This document shows positions 17,526-25,211 of a DNA stretch of 64,000 bases, one piece after another. A model generated the notes under the pieces. It searched no databases. It saw only the letters and a list, made by a program, of their open reading frames with translations, and was not told where the DNA came from. The DNA is from Fenollaria sporofastidiosus (lineage in GTDB: Bacteria > Bacillota > Clostridia > Tissierellales > Peptoniphilaceae): positions 558,001 to 622,000 of the forward strand of contig NZ_OW968186.1 of assembly GCF_943169635.2 (NCBI RefSeq). Reading direction: 5' to 3'. The translations under genes were made by a program, and so were the position numbers. Position 1 is the first letter of the stretch. Each line of letters opens with the position of its first letter.

Positions 17526-18034
17526 TGAGCTACGGATTCATTAAAAAATTAGATAAAGTAGATAAAGAAGTGATGCTGGGAGTGAGCCTAGCATCACTTT
17601 CTATTACCACAGACTTTGACGGCACAGGCCTAAATAACCACTGCGCCTTCACTACAGCCACCAACATCTTGAAGATGATGGGCTTTGATGATGTAAGCTT
17701 TGATGAAGTGTATAGATATATAAAATCAGGGCCAGTTTTGTTTATGGAGCCGCGTGTGAAAAAAATTATTAAGAATAGAAAGACAAGCGTAAAAGTTAAA
17801 AGAAAATATTTTCCCAAAACCATGGACATAGTAAAGGCTATTGATGAAGGACATATCACAGCCATGCTACTCATAGAGTCAGTAAAAAGCGCACACTGGA
17901 TTATAGTCACAGGCTACGCCATCAGCAAAGGCGATATCTACCTAAAGGTCTTCACTAACTGGTACCACGAGGCGCGCTACTACAAAGTGAATAGTGGGAG
18001 CAAGGCCGTGATGAGCCTCGAATTTTATATCTAA
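17525..18034 (+). CDS. C39-like papain-fold protein
   Basis: The 169-residue protein has LNNHCAFTTATNILKMMG near the N-terminus, HWIIVTGY around residue 123 and an FTNWYH segment near residue 139. This is the Cys / His / Asn (or Asp) order of C39-like peptidase folds, here preceded by an Asn-His instead of the usual Gln of the oxyanion hole. There is no signal peptide or membrane segment. Its ATG overlaps the malic-enzyme stop by one base (TAATG), so it is translationally coupled to a central-metabolism gene, an unexplained association. Peptidase activity is a guess from fold-level motifs. Confidence 0.65.
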   Translation: MSYGFIKKLDKVDKEVMLGVSLASLSITTDFDGTGLNNHCAFTTATNILKMMGFDDVSFDEVYRYIKSGPVLFMEPRVKKIIKNRKTSVKVKRKYFPKTMDIVKAIDEGHITAMLLIESVKSAHWIIVTGYAISKGDIYLKVFTNWYHEARYYKVNSGSKAVMSLEFYI

Positions 18035-18037
18035 GGC

Positions 18038-18066
18038 TTGACAAAGAATACTACTAGGACTATAAT
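18038..18066 (+). promoter_or_regulatory. Consensus promoter driving the FMN riboswitch and ribU
   Basis: TTGACA at 18038-18043, a 17-base spacer and TATAAT at 18061-18066, a perfect sigma-A match starting four bases after the preceding stop codon. Confidence 0.9.
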
Positions 18067-18077
18067 AAAAGTACATC

Positions 18078-18202
18078 TAATACTTTGGGGTAAGGTGAAA
18101 TTCCTTTTAACCGGCGGTAAAGCCCGCGAGCATATGCAGAACCTGTGAAATTCAGGTGCCGACTGTACAGTCAGGACGGAAAAAGATCTTAAAGGTTATT
18201 AG
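18078..18202 (+). promoter_or_regulatory. FMN riboswitch (RFN element)
   Basis: The conserved RFN blocks appear in order: GGGGTAAGGTGAAATTCC, ACCGGCGGTAAAGCCCGCGAGC, CCTGTGAAATTCAGGTGCCGAC and ACAGTCAGGACGG. The outer stem can form between TAATACTTT and AAAGGTTATTA. It lies between a consensus promoter and ribU, so FMN should shut off riboflavin uptake. No clear intrinsic terminator is seen in the expression platform, so control at the ribosome binding site (AAGGAGGG) is more likely. Confidence 0.95.
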
Positions 18203-18233
18203 TTGAATAATCATTAAGGAGGGTGTTTTTTTT

Positions 18234-18878
18234 ATGTCAAGAGCAAAAAAAATCACATTAATTGCAGTAGTTGCCGCTATGGCAATAGTTTTAACAGCGA
18301 TAATTCGCTTTCCAATCACATCACTACCATTCTTAAAGTATGACCCGAAAGATGTCATCCTAACAACAGCAGGCTTCATCTTTGGACCACTAGTTGCGAT
18401 CGCAGCGGCAGTCATTGAAGTACTTGTTGAGATGATAACCTTCTCCGAGTCAGGACCTTGGGGCGCAGTGATGAACATCATAGCAACACTTTCATTCTCA
18501 GGCGTTGCAGCAGCCATCTACCACAGAAAAAGAACAACAAAGGGAGCAGTTTTGTCACTAGTTTGCGCAGTTTTATCGCTAACAGTAGTTATGGCACTTT
18601 GGAATCTAGTTGTAACACCGATATACACAGGTTTTCCAAGAGCAGAAGTCGTAAAACTTATGCCAGTAATCATACCATTTAACCTAATCAAAGGCGGAGT
18701 CAACGCAGCACTGATCATACTTTTGTATAAGCCAATCAAGAGCGCACTTGCAAAAGCAGGCCTAGCAGAAGGAGTAGCAGCAGGAAAGAACGCAACTTGG
18801 AATGTGATTAAGATGCTAAGCTTTGTTGTATTGCTTGCATTGATTGCACTAATAATTTATTTAAGAAGTGGCATATAA
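18234..18878 (+). CDS. ribU: ECF transporter riboflavin-binding S component RibU
   Basis: The 214-residue membrane protein has about six hydrophobic segments. The N-terminal helix is followed by RFPITSLPFLKYDPKDVILTTAGFIFGP, the riboflavin-binding and energising-module contact region typical of RibU. It captures riboflavin for uptake with a shared EcfA-A'-T module, which is not encoded in this window. The RFN riboswitch directly upstream confirms the substrate. AAGGAGGG precedes the ATG at 18234. Confidence 0.95.
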   Translation: MSRAKKITLIAVVAAMAIVLTAIIRFPITSLPFLKYDPKDVILTTAGFIFGPLVAIAAAVIEVLVEMITFSESGPWGAVMNIIATLSFSGVAAAIYHRKRTTKGAVLSLVCAVLSLTVVMALWNLVVTPIYTGFPRAEVVKLMPVIIPFNLIKGGVNAALIILLYKPIKSALAKAGLAEGVAAGKNATWNVIKMLSFVVLLALIALIIYLRSGI

Positions 18879-18887
18879 ATAATATTT

Positions 18888-18922
18888 AAGTGAGTACATT
18901 GATTAATGTGCTCACTTTTTTT
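18888..18922 (+). terminator. Terminator after ribU
   Basis: AAGTGAGTACATT pairs with AATGTGCTCACTT, followed by TTTTTTT, ten bases past the stop codon. Confidence 0.9.
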
Positions 18923-18971
18923 ACGCCTTGGGTATATATAGACAAACATCATATTAGAAAGGTGGCGCATC

Positions 18972-19373
18972 ATGGTAAAGAAAAGATACCTACTACTAAT
19001 CGCGAGCCTCGTGTGGCTATTCGCAGGGCTGAAGGTTCTAAGCCTAGGACTCGAGGCCTACAAAACAAAGTTCACGGCGCTTAACGTCCTTATGTCACTC
19101 GCAGTCTTCATAGTCTTTTGGCTCATGGTCTTTAATAGACTCGTAAACAAGCACACCGTGCGCATCAAAGCATACACAGAAGAGAAGAGATACTTTTGGA
19201 ACTTCTTCGACCTCAAGAGCTTCATCATCATGGCGATCATGATGACAGGCGGCATACTTATAAGAAAGTACTCACTATTAGGCGTGAACTTCATCGCCTT
19301 CTTCTACACAGGCATAGGCGCGGCACTAAGCTTAGCAGGCTTGAAATTTATGTATAATTTTATAAAGTACTAG
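18972..19373 (+). CDS. Small integral membrane protein of unknown function
   Basis: The 133-residue protein has four predicted membrane segments (about residues 7-25, 36-54, 85-100 and 105-128), with basic loops such as RLVNKHTVRIK between segments two and three. I recognise no family. GAAAGGTGG precedes the start. It converges on gltS, and a hairpin between them serves mainly the opposite strand. Confidence 0.65.
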   Translation: MVKKRYLLLIASLVWLFAGLKVLSLGLEAYKTKFTALNVLMSLAVFIVFWLMVFNRLVNKHTVRIKAYTEEKRYFWNFFDLKSFIIMAIMMTGGILIRKYSLLGVNFIAFFYTGIGAALSLAGLKFMYNFIKY

Positions 19374-19401
19374 TGCCCTCCACTTACAAGTTAATGCAAA
19401 T

Positions 19402-19437
19402 AAAAAAAACCCTCTCTACTAAGCAAAGTAAAGAGGG
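19402..19437 (-). terminator. Terminator of gltS (probably bidirectional)
   Basis: CCCTCT / AGAGGG with an additional ACT/AGT pairing inside, followed on the minus strand by TTTTTTTT. Confidence 0.75.
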
Positions 19438-19444
19438 TATTATT

Positions 19445-20698
19445 TTATCTAAAGTTTTGCGCGATATTCAAAAATACGGTTATGGAAAGCGAGTTGATTA
19501 TGTCGATTGCGAAGGCTCCAACCATTGGCAAGACAAAGTATGCCTTTGGTGATGGACCAAATCTTTCAGTAATCGAGTCCATGTTGGCGATGCCGTTGTA
19601 TGTTGCACCCATGCCGAAGCCGCAAAGGCCGCCCGACAAAACTGCCGCGTCGTAGTTTCTACCCATAACCCAGTAGTTGATAAAGTACGCGTACAAAGCC
19701 ATGAGCACAGTTTGCGCAAGTAGCACCACGAGCATGATGCCGGCAACATCCTTTAAGTCAAGAAGGTTGATGTCGATGAGCGCCATTACCAAGAAAATGT
19801 TTAAGCCGACGTCACCGCAGATGGAGTTAGCTCTCTCATCAACAGCAAACTTCGAACCCTTCTTGCCGATGGTGTTGACGAAGATGCCTGCAAGTATCAT
19901 TGCTGTTACATAACTAGGTAGGCTCAATGGATTACCAAGTATGCTTACATTGTTTTTGATGAGAACTTGCAATATCGAACCGAGACCAACAGATACGAAG
20001 ATGAGACCTAAAACCTTGACAAAGTCGAAGGCGTTTAGTGGAACAAGCTCTTTATAGCTAGCACCAGCGCTAACCTTTTCGAGACTCTCCAAAACATTAT
20101 TCTCAGAGCTGTCATTGTATGTAGGCTTAGCCAAGTGATTTCTTCTAATAAGCATAGAACCGATAGGTCCACCTATAACAGAGCCCATAATTACACCGAA
20201 AGTTGCAGCCGCCATGCAGAAAGTTGACGCATTAAATAGGCCGTGCTCCTCAAAAGTGCTACCCCACGCGCCAGCAGAGCCGTGACCACCAACCATAGTA
20301 ACCGAGCCGCAAACAAGGCCAAGCAGCGAATCTACCCCTATAACTTTGCACATGAAAATGCCAAGGACATCTTGAAAAATAACTAAAACCGTTGCTACAA
20401 GTAAGAAATAAACAAAACCCTTGCCGCCCTTCTTAAGCGTGTCGAGATCGGCACCAACGCCGATGGATGTGAAGAAGACCATCATGAAAGGATCCTTAAG
20501 AGTGTTGTCAAAAACAAAAGTACATAGCCCCGTAAGAGCTAAGACAAACCTAATGATAGCGAACAAAAAGCCGCCAATAACAGGCGCAGGGACACAAAAA
20601 GTCTGGAAAAATTTAACCTTCGTTCTGATAAATTTCCCCACCAAAAAAACCAAGATAGCAAAGCCAACCGTTTGCATTACATTAAATGAAAGAATCAT
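19445..20698 (-). CDS. gltS: Sodium/glutamate symporter
   Basis: This 417-residue, about ten-helix membrane protein has the GltS hallmarks: FFTSIGVGADL, CGSVTMVGGHGSAGAWG (re-entrant loop with GGGHGT-type motif) and the second inverted-repeat half with CGFGMGATYNGIANM. GltS imports glutamate with Na+. Its ATG at 20698 has an AAGGAGG site. It is monocistronic, with the terminator just after its stop. Glutamate uptake suits an amino-acid-fermenting anaerobe, consistent with the peptidases elsewhere in the window. Confidence 0.93.
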   Translation of the reverse strand: MILSFNVMQTVGFAILVFLVGKFIRTKVKFFQTFCVPAPVIGGFLFAIIRFVLALTGLCTFVFDNTLKDPFMMVFFTSIGVGADLDTLKKGGKGFVYFLLVATVLVIFQDVLGIFMCKVIGVDSLLGLVCGSVTMVGGHGSAGAWGSTFEEHGLFNASTFCMAAATFGVIMGSVIGGPIGSMLIRRNHLAKPTYNDSSENNVLESLEKVSAGASYKELVPLNAFDFVKVLGLIFVSVGLGSILQVLIKNNVSILGNPLSLPSYVTAMILAGIFVNTIGKKGSKFAVDERANSICGDVGLNIFLVMALIDINLLDLKDVAGIMLVVLLAQTVLMALYAYFINYWVMGRNYDAAVLSGGLCGFGMGATYNGIANMDSITERFGPSPKAYFVLPMVGAFAIDIINSLSITVFLNIAQNFR

Positions 20699-20840
20699 TT
20701 AATAAACCTCCTTATTAAAGATTGCCTCTCCTATCTACAAGAATAATTATAACATAAAAATTGTAAAATGCAAGAGTAATTATATATAAAAGTATTACAA
20801 ATATGTAATCTTTGTATATTGAGTGAAAGCGACATAGTAT

Positions 20841-20880
20841 AAAGAAAGACTACACAGAAAAAATTGTGTAGTCTTTCTTT
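20841..20880 (-). terminator. Perfect 16-bp stem-loop downstream of the response-regulator operon
   Basis: AAAGAAAGACTACACA pairs completely with TGTGTAGTCTTTCTTT around an 8-base loop. Without a clean T-run it may act as a terminator or RNA-stabilising hairpin for transcripts from the right. Confidence 0.55.
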
Positions 20881-20899
20881 ATGTCTTAAGATAAGAAAA

Positions 20900-21420
20900 G
20901 CACATCGAAAAGATAGTTCCACCAGAGCTTAGTTCATCAAGTTGACAATTGCACATTGAAAATTGATTTCCTTCGCTTGCTACGTCTACGAAAACTGATA
21001 ATTTCTGAGCTTACTCACCTGTGGTCTCATATCCGTTCGCTTCGCTCAGCTAGATGAGCCCACGGGCGGTTCGTTTCGCTAAGAAATTAAGGCAGTTTTC
21101 TCCGAAGGCTGCGCTCGTGAAAATCAATTTTCTCTTTATGTCAGCGCAAATCCATCTACCCCGCACCAATTTCTTAAAGAAAATGCGATGATTGGGCGAA
21201 GTGAATTTAATAAAATATACAAAGTCACTCAAACCCTTAGTTTGCAGAGAAGTTGAGATGATTTTGCGTTGTACAGAATTTTTTGGAGTGAGGTGTGCAA
21301 ATGCGCACTCCACAGCGACAAAATAATTCGAAACTAGCAAAAGGGCTCAACTTAATGCGAAATAAGTCGAGCATTGTCGAAAAAAGGAACGAGTCCAAGG
21401 GCGCATTTTATTAAGAAATT
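20900..21420 (-). repeat. Mosaic dispersed repeats, families C and B in inverted order
   Basis: Read on the minus strand, 21420 down to 21245 repeats 8932-9115 (family B) almost base for base, and 21170 down to 20900 shares blocks with 9180-9480 and 46345-46660 (family C). Like copy 1, it starts directly at a gene's stop codon (the response regulator). No gene is seen in 20700-21419. Confidence 0.8.
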
Positions 21421-22043
21421 TAGTCCTCGATTACAAAGCCAGTGACCCGTGACTGAATCGCCAATTGCGTTCTCGTCTCAAAGCCTGTCTTCTCTAACAA
21501 ATGCTTTATATGCGTCTTCACAGTATTTTGTGAAATATCAAGTTTTTCTGCTATCTCATCATTTCCTGCACCCGTTGTAAGCAGTCTTAAGACTTCAATC
21601 TCTCTTGGTGTGAACTCGCTTGACTTCGCCATACCTAGCGTAACCACAGGAGTATTATCAGGGTATATCGACTCACCCTTTAAAGTTCTCTCGACTATCT
21701 CAATCAGCGTCTCCTCAGAGACATCCTTGTACCAAAAACTCTCAATACCTATCTTTCTCGCGCGCTCCATCCAAGAGACTTCCGGCATACTCGTAACAGC
21801 AATTATCTTAAGATTTGGCTTTAGCTTTTTAATCTTTTCCGCGGCGTCAAGGCCATTCGACCCGTCATTCATCAGTATGTCCATGATTACGAGGTCAAGA
21901 GGCGCCTTCAAAACGTAAGTATCCGCAAACATCGCCGTATCAATGCAGTAGAGCACCTCGTACTCAGGCGACTGCTCGATGTAGAGCTTAAACAGCTCCC
22001 TCGAAACGAATTGATCGTCAACAATCATAATCTTATAAGTCAT
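21420..22043 (-). CDS. NarL/LuxR-family response regulator
   Basis: The 207-residue protein has an N-terminal receiver domain (IMIVDDQ acidic pocket, phosphoacceptor Asp55 in DLVIMDILM, conserved Thr in AVTSMP and Lys in WYKDVSE). Its C-terminal LuxR helix-turn-helix (FTPREIEVLRLLTTGAGNDEIAEKLDISQNTVKTHIKHLLEKTG) lies in residues 140-205. It is the last gene of an operon, overlapping the histidine kinase gene by 11 bases. It is the most obvious candidate to bind the repeated palindromes in the divergent promoter region at 25036-25139 and downstream, but that link is inference. Confidence 0.93.
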   Translation of the reverse strand: MTYKIMIVDDQFVSRELFKLYIEQSPEYEVLYCIDTAMFADTYVLKAPLDLVIMDILMNDGSNGLDAAEKIKKLKPNLKIIAVTSMPEVSWMERARKIGIESFWYKDVSEETLIEIVERTLKGESIYPDNTPVVTLGMAKSSEFTPREIEVLRLLTTGAGNDEIAEKLDISQNTVKTHIKHLLEKTGFETRTQLAIQSRVTGFVIED

Positions 22044-23310
22044 AATTTTCTCCTTTCAGCCAAGAAATCCTAAGAGTAAATACCTCACTCGTATCAATAC
22101 TCATCTTTCCGCCATAAATCTTAAGACGCGCTCGGATGTTCTTTAAACCGCCCTTTTCCTTAATTTCAGAGCTTGGTTTATGGCCGTCGTTCTTTATAGT
22201 CAAATTTATCCTTAGACCATCTTCATTTATATCAATCCACACATTTTTCGCTTCAGCGTGGCGAATGGCGTTGTTCAGCGCCTTGTGGACTATGCTTATA
22301 AAAGTATTTTTATCATTTTCGCCCTCTGGCAAAGAGCCAGTAAAGTGAAAACCTATGCCGATTGACTCCGCAGTTTCAAGCAGTTTCTTCCAAAGAGCGT
22401 CCTTTACCTCTTCGTCTTCACCCTCATCCAAAACGACGAGACTCTCGTTCCACAGCTGCACTAGCCTCTTGCGCTCGTCCTCATTCTTGTCCTGTTTATC
22501 CAAGTAGTGCCTAAAATAAATTAGCGACTGAGCGATCTTGTCGTGAATCTTAATCTTTGAGCGCAAAATTTCCTTCTGCCTAGTGTATTCCAAAGCCGTA
22601 TCTTGATAATCCTTCAAACGCTTGTTCGCAGCCTTTATCTCTTTATTCTTCTTTTTTATCTCTCCAAGCACGCCCCACTCCTCGGTGATGTTGTAGGCAA
22701 TCGTCTCTCTGTACTTTTTCTCTTTATCTTCAATAATTTGGTAGAGCCATATCTTGCCACACGCCCCCATAACCAGAGGATCCTTTTGCAAAATTTGAGT
22801 TGAGTCGCTTACCTTGCACTCACGAGCAAGCCTTGCACAAGTCAAATCATTAATCAGATGCTTTCCAAAAACTTCGTAGCTAATCATTTGCATCTGCCTG
22901 TTGACAAGAGTCGGCGTTCCGTCAAGCTTCGAGAAACACAAGCCGTCAGGAAGATTATCCATACTCTCCTTAATCGAGTTTTTGCCGATTTGACTTTTTC
23001 TTATGCGCCTTAGCCTAAAGAAGAGATCGATCTGCGCCAGAGCTATGCCAAATAAGTAGCTCGTAAAATTAGATACCCAAAGATTTAAGAATGGTTTTGA
23101 AATCAGCATGCGCCTTGATCCAAGCTCCGCAAGTATTTGCACTAAAAATAAATTTACTAAAACCAAAAATACGCTCGAGGCAAAGGCAGCCGACCTTGGC
23201 TTTATATCCATCAGCTCAATCATCAGCCTAAGGCTAATTGCAAGCAGCACCATGCATATGGCGAAGATTATGCTTATTTCACTCGAGTTTAATTCAAAGA
23301 TCCTCATCAT
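22033..23310 (-). CDS. Membrane sensor histidine kinase (HisKA_3-like)
   Basis: The protein has about 425 residues with three to four N-terminal membrane helices (to about residue 95), a linker with a PAS-like segment (MDNLPDGLCFSKLDGTPTLVN), a coiled coil (about 200-240), a phosphoacceptor block KIKIHDKIAQSLIYF and a C-terminal HATPase domain (HKALNNAIRHAEAKNV N-box, NDGHKPSSEIKEKGGLKNIRARL G-boxes). The start at 23310 (ATGATG after AGGAGG) overlaps the upstream TGA stop as ATGA; an 11-codon upstream extension lacks support. It phosphorylates the LuxR-type regulator encoded next, in the usual arrangement. The partner sensor in front is kinase-dead-looking. Confidence 0.88.
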   Translation of the reverse strand: MMRIFELNSSEISIIFAICMVLLAISLRLMIELMDIKPRSAAFASSVFLVLVNLFLVQILAELGSRRMLISKPFLNLWVSNFTSYLFGIALAQIDLFFRLRRIRKSQIGKNSIKESMDNLPDGLCFSKLDGTPTLVNRQMQMISYEVFGKHLINDLTCARLARECKVSDSTQILQKDPLVMGACGKIWLYQIIEDKEKKYRETIAYNITEEWGVLGEIKKKNKEIKAANKRLKDYQDTALEYTRQKEILRSKIKIHDKIAQSLIYFRHYLDKQDKNEDERKRLVQLWNESLVVLDEGEDEEVKDALWKKLLETAESIGIGFHFTGSLPEGENDKNTFISIVHKALNNAIRHAEAKNVWIDINEDGLRINLTIKNDGHKPSSEIKEKGGLKNIRARLKIYGGKMSIDTSEVFTLRISWLKGENYDL

Positions 23311-24926
23311 AACCCATAACCTCCTAAGCTTATGCGCCAAAGACCACCCTCAAGGTCCTCTAGCATATCTAGCCCATCAATCACCATGCCGATGGTCCCC
23401 ACCTCATCAGCACTTATTTTTATCTCTACTTCATCATCATTTACAAGATTTACATCCACAGCTTTGAGAGCATGATAATTTACTTCAAGTATCCTTTGAA
23501 AAACTTCGTAAATGGCAAGAGCAGTGTCTATATCCAAAGCGCTATCACTTTGCCAATTTATCTTAGATTCCACGCCGCTTAAGCTTAGATAATTTAGTGA
23601 TTCAGTAAAAGCAAGACCCAGCTCAGCCATGGCGATGTTTTTATCTTTTTTACTTAATAAAAATAGGTTCGAGTACCTCTTGATGTAGGCACTCGTTATG
23701 CATGCCCTTTTTAGAACCGCTTCAAAAGATTCTTCGTCCTCGGGTAAATTATTCATTACAATCTTTAAAAAATTAAATTTATCACTTAAGCTCGAGTCGA
23801 TGTAGGAGCGTATCTCATTTTGCTCCTCAAGCTTCGCCATCTTCTCCTTAAGCTTTTTATCCGCGCTCAAAAGTTCATTCTCACTCATAAGACTTTCATT
23901 TAAAGCGTATAGCCGCTTTTTAAGCGAGTTAAGCTCCTTTAAGTCTATAAACCAAAACGCCTCGCCGCCACTAATCCTTGCGCTCTCAAGTAGAGTGTCC
24001 TTGTCAAGCTTAGTAGCCTTACCAAGCGAAGCGTGTATCATTTCAGCAGTTACTGGTGGCATTTTAGTCGGCGCAAAAACTATATCCCCATCCATGTCCA
24101 TGATTCCAATATTTAAGGACGATAGTCTTAAGAACTTGTCGTAGCCCCTGTTAGATGGGATTGACCTTGTAAATACCAAAGACTCGATAAAGAGAATAAT
24201 TATAAGTATGTTAAATTCGGCACTTGCAATCGCCGTCTTGATATACACAAAGAAATCTCTGTTAATAACGTAAGAGAAAGTATATAAAATCCACAAAAGC
24301 ATTGGAAGTATAGGAAGCATCACCGGCCACGGCGAGCGCATCGACCTCGACGCACGTAAGGCCGAGACCAAAGAAGCGATAGTTAATATTGCGGCATATA
24401 GTACGATTATGTAGAAGAGTGGCTTATACGCCTCAACACCCAAAGGCACATCCGTACTAAAGGCAAGGCCGTGGAAGTCATTCGTCAAAACCAAAATTAC
24501 AAAACACTCAGTCGGTATCCAAAGAAGGTGCCACCACTTGCTGATAGGCTCGCGCTCAGACTTATTCACCATGAGCGAGATAAAAAATACAAGATGAATT
24601 ATGTTTAACGAGAAAAGGTAGTAAATGTAGCGGATGTACTTGATCACGAGTATATTGTCAAAGAGGATCTCATACTTCAAAGTCCTCGCACCAAGGTAGC
24701 CAATCATAAGAAAGGCGATCATCTTAAAGTACTTTTTCGACTGCGTCCTAAGAATACGGCTCTCCATGATACGATCCCAAAGCAGGATCACAATCGTGTA
24801 TAAGAAAAAGACGATGGCGTTCACAGAAAAATTAATTACGCCGAAGTACTCTAGTAGATGTAGGCTCATCGCCAGCAAAACGAAAAACGTACTCGTTATG
24901 TAACTTAAAATCTCCTTGCGATACAT
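23307..24926 (-). CDS. Seven-to-eight-helix membrane sensor with degenerate kinase-like C-terminus
   Basis: Of its 539 residues, about 250 form seven or eight membrane helices resembling the 7TM sensor region of some histidine kinases. Residues 330-370 are a coiled coil. The C-terminal part has a KFNFLKIVMNNLPEDEESFE helix and a terminal GTIGMVIDGLDMLEDLEGGLWRISLGG segment that occupy the places of DHp and ATPase domains but lack a recognisable phosphoacceptor His and the N- and G-boxes. It is first in the operon and translationally coupled to the true kinase (ATGA overlap). A co-sensor that pairs with the kinase is an inference. Confidence 0.75.
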   Translation of the reverse strand: MYRKEILSYITSTFFVLLAMSLHLLEYFGVINFSVNAIVFFLYTIVILLWDRIMESRILRTQSKKYFKMIAFLMIGYLGARTLKYEILFDNILVIKYIRYIYYLFSLNIIHLVFFISLMVNKSEREPISKWWHLLWIPTECFVILVLTNDFHGLAFSTDVPLGVEAYKPLFYIIVLYAAILTIASLVSALRASRSMRSPWPVMLPILPMLLWILYTFSYVINRDFFVYIKTAIASAEFNILIIILFIESLVFTRSIPSNRGYDKFLRLSSLNIGIMDMDGDIVFAPTKMPPVTAEMIHASLGKATKLDKDTLLESARISGGEAFWFIDLKELNSLKKRLYALNESLMSENELLSADKKLKEKMAKLEEQNEIRSYIDSSLSDKFNFLKIVMNNLPEDEESFEAVLKRACITSAYIKRYSNLFLLSKKDKNIAMAELGLAFTESLNYLSLSGVESKINWQSDSALDIDTALAIYEVFQRILEVNYHALKAVDVNLVNDDEVEIKISADEVGTIGMVIDGLDMLEDLEGGLWRISLGGYGL

Positions 24927-25035
24927 AGTAAACCCCCCTTCACATACTTTATATAGTAATTATATCATATAGCACTTTATTATACTAGAAAAAAACTAGG
25001 TAGATAGAAAAAAATTGCAAAAATATTTCTTATAT

Positions 25036-25080
25036 ATCACCCTTTTGGGTGATGTGGAAATGGTTTTTATTATATATAAT
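25036..25080 (+). promoter_or_regulatory. Regulon site 1: palindrome plus -10 box
   Basis: ATCACCCTTTTGGGTGAT at 25036-25053 is followed 21 bases later by TATAAT at 25075-25080. No -35 consensus is present where it should lie (25052-25057, ATGTGG). The palindrome covers that place, the geometry of an activator-dependent promoter. Confidence 0.8.
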
Positions 25081-25121
25081 GTACTTAAGGGAAAATATTT
25101 ATACAAAAAAATTTTTTAAAT

Positions 25122-25166
25122 ATCACCCTTTTGGGTGATGTGGAAAATATTTTTATAGTATACAAT
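25122..25166 (+). promoter_or_regulatory. Regulon site 2: palindrome plus -10 box
   Basis: The identical palindrome lies at 25122-25139, again 21 bases ahead of a -10-like TACAAT (25161-25166). It is 86 bases (about eight helical turns) downstream of site 1, and both precede the giant surface protein gene. Confidence 0.8.
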
Positions 25167-25211
25167 ATATTCAAGAAAAAATTTGAAAATTTCATTAAAG
25201 GAGTGAGAATT

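Noticed and set aside
25036..25139. ATCACCC/GGGTGAT palindromes as transcription terminators
   Set aside because: No T-run follows, and their fixed spacing before -10 boxes fits promoter control instead.
25131..25211. 27-codon N-terminal extension of the giant surface protein
   Set aside because: It would start inside the palindrome/promoter region, upstream of the predicted transcription start; the signal peptide begins properly at 25212.
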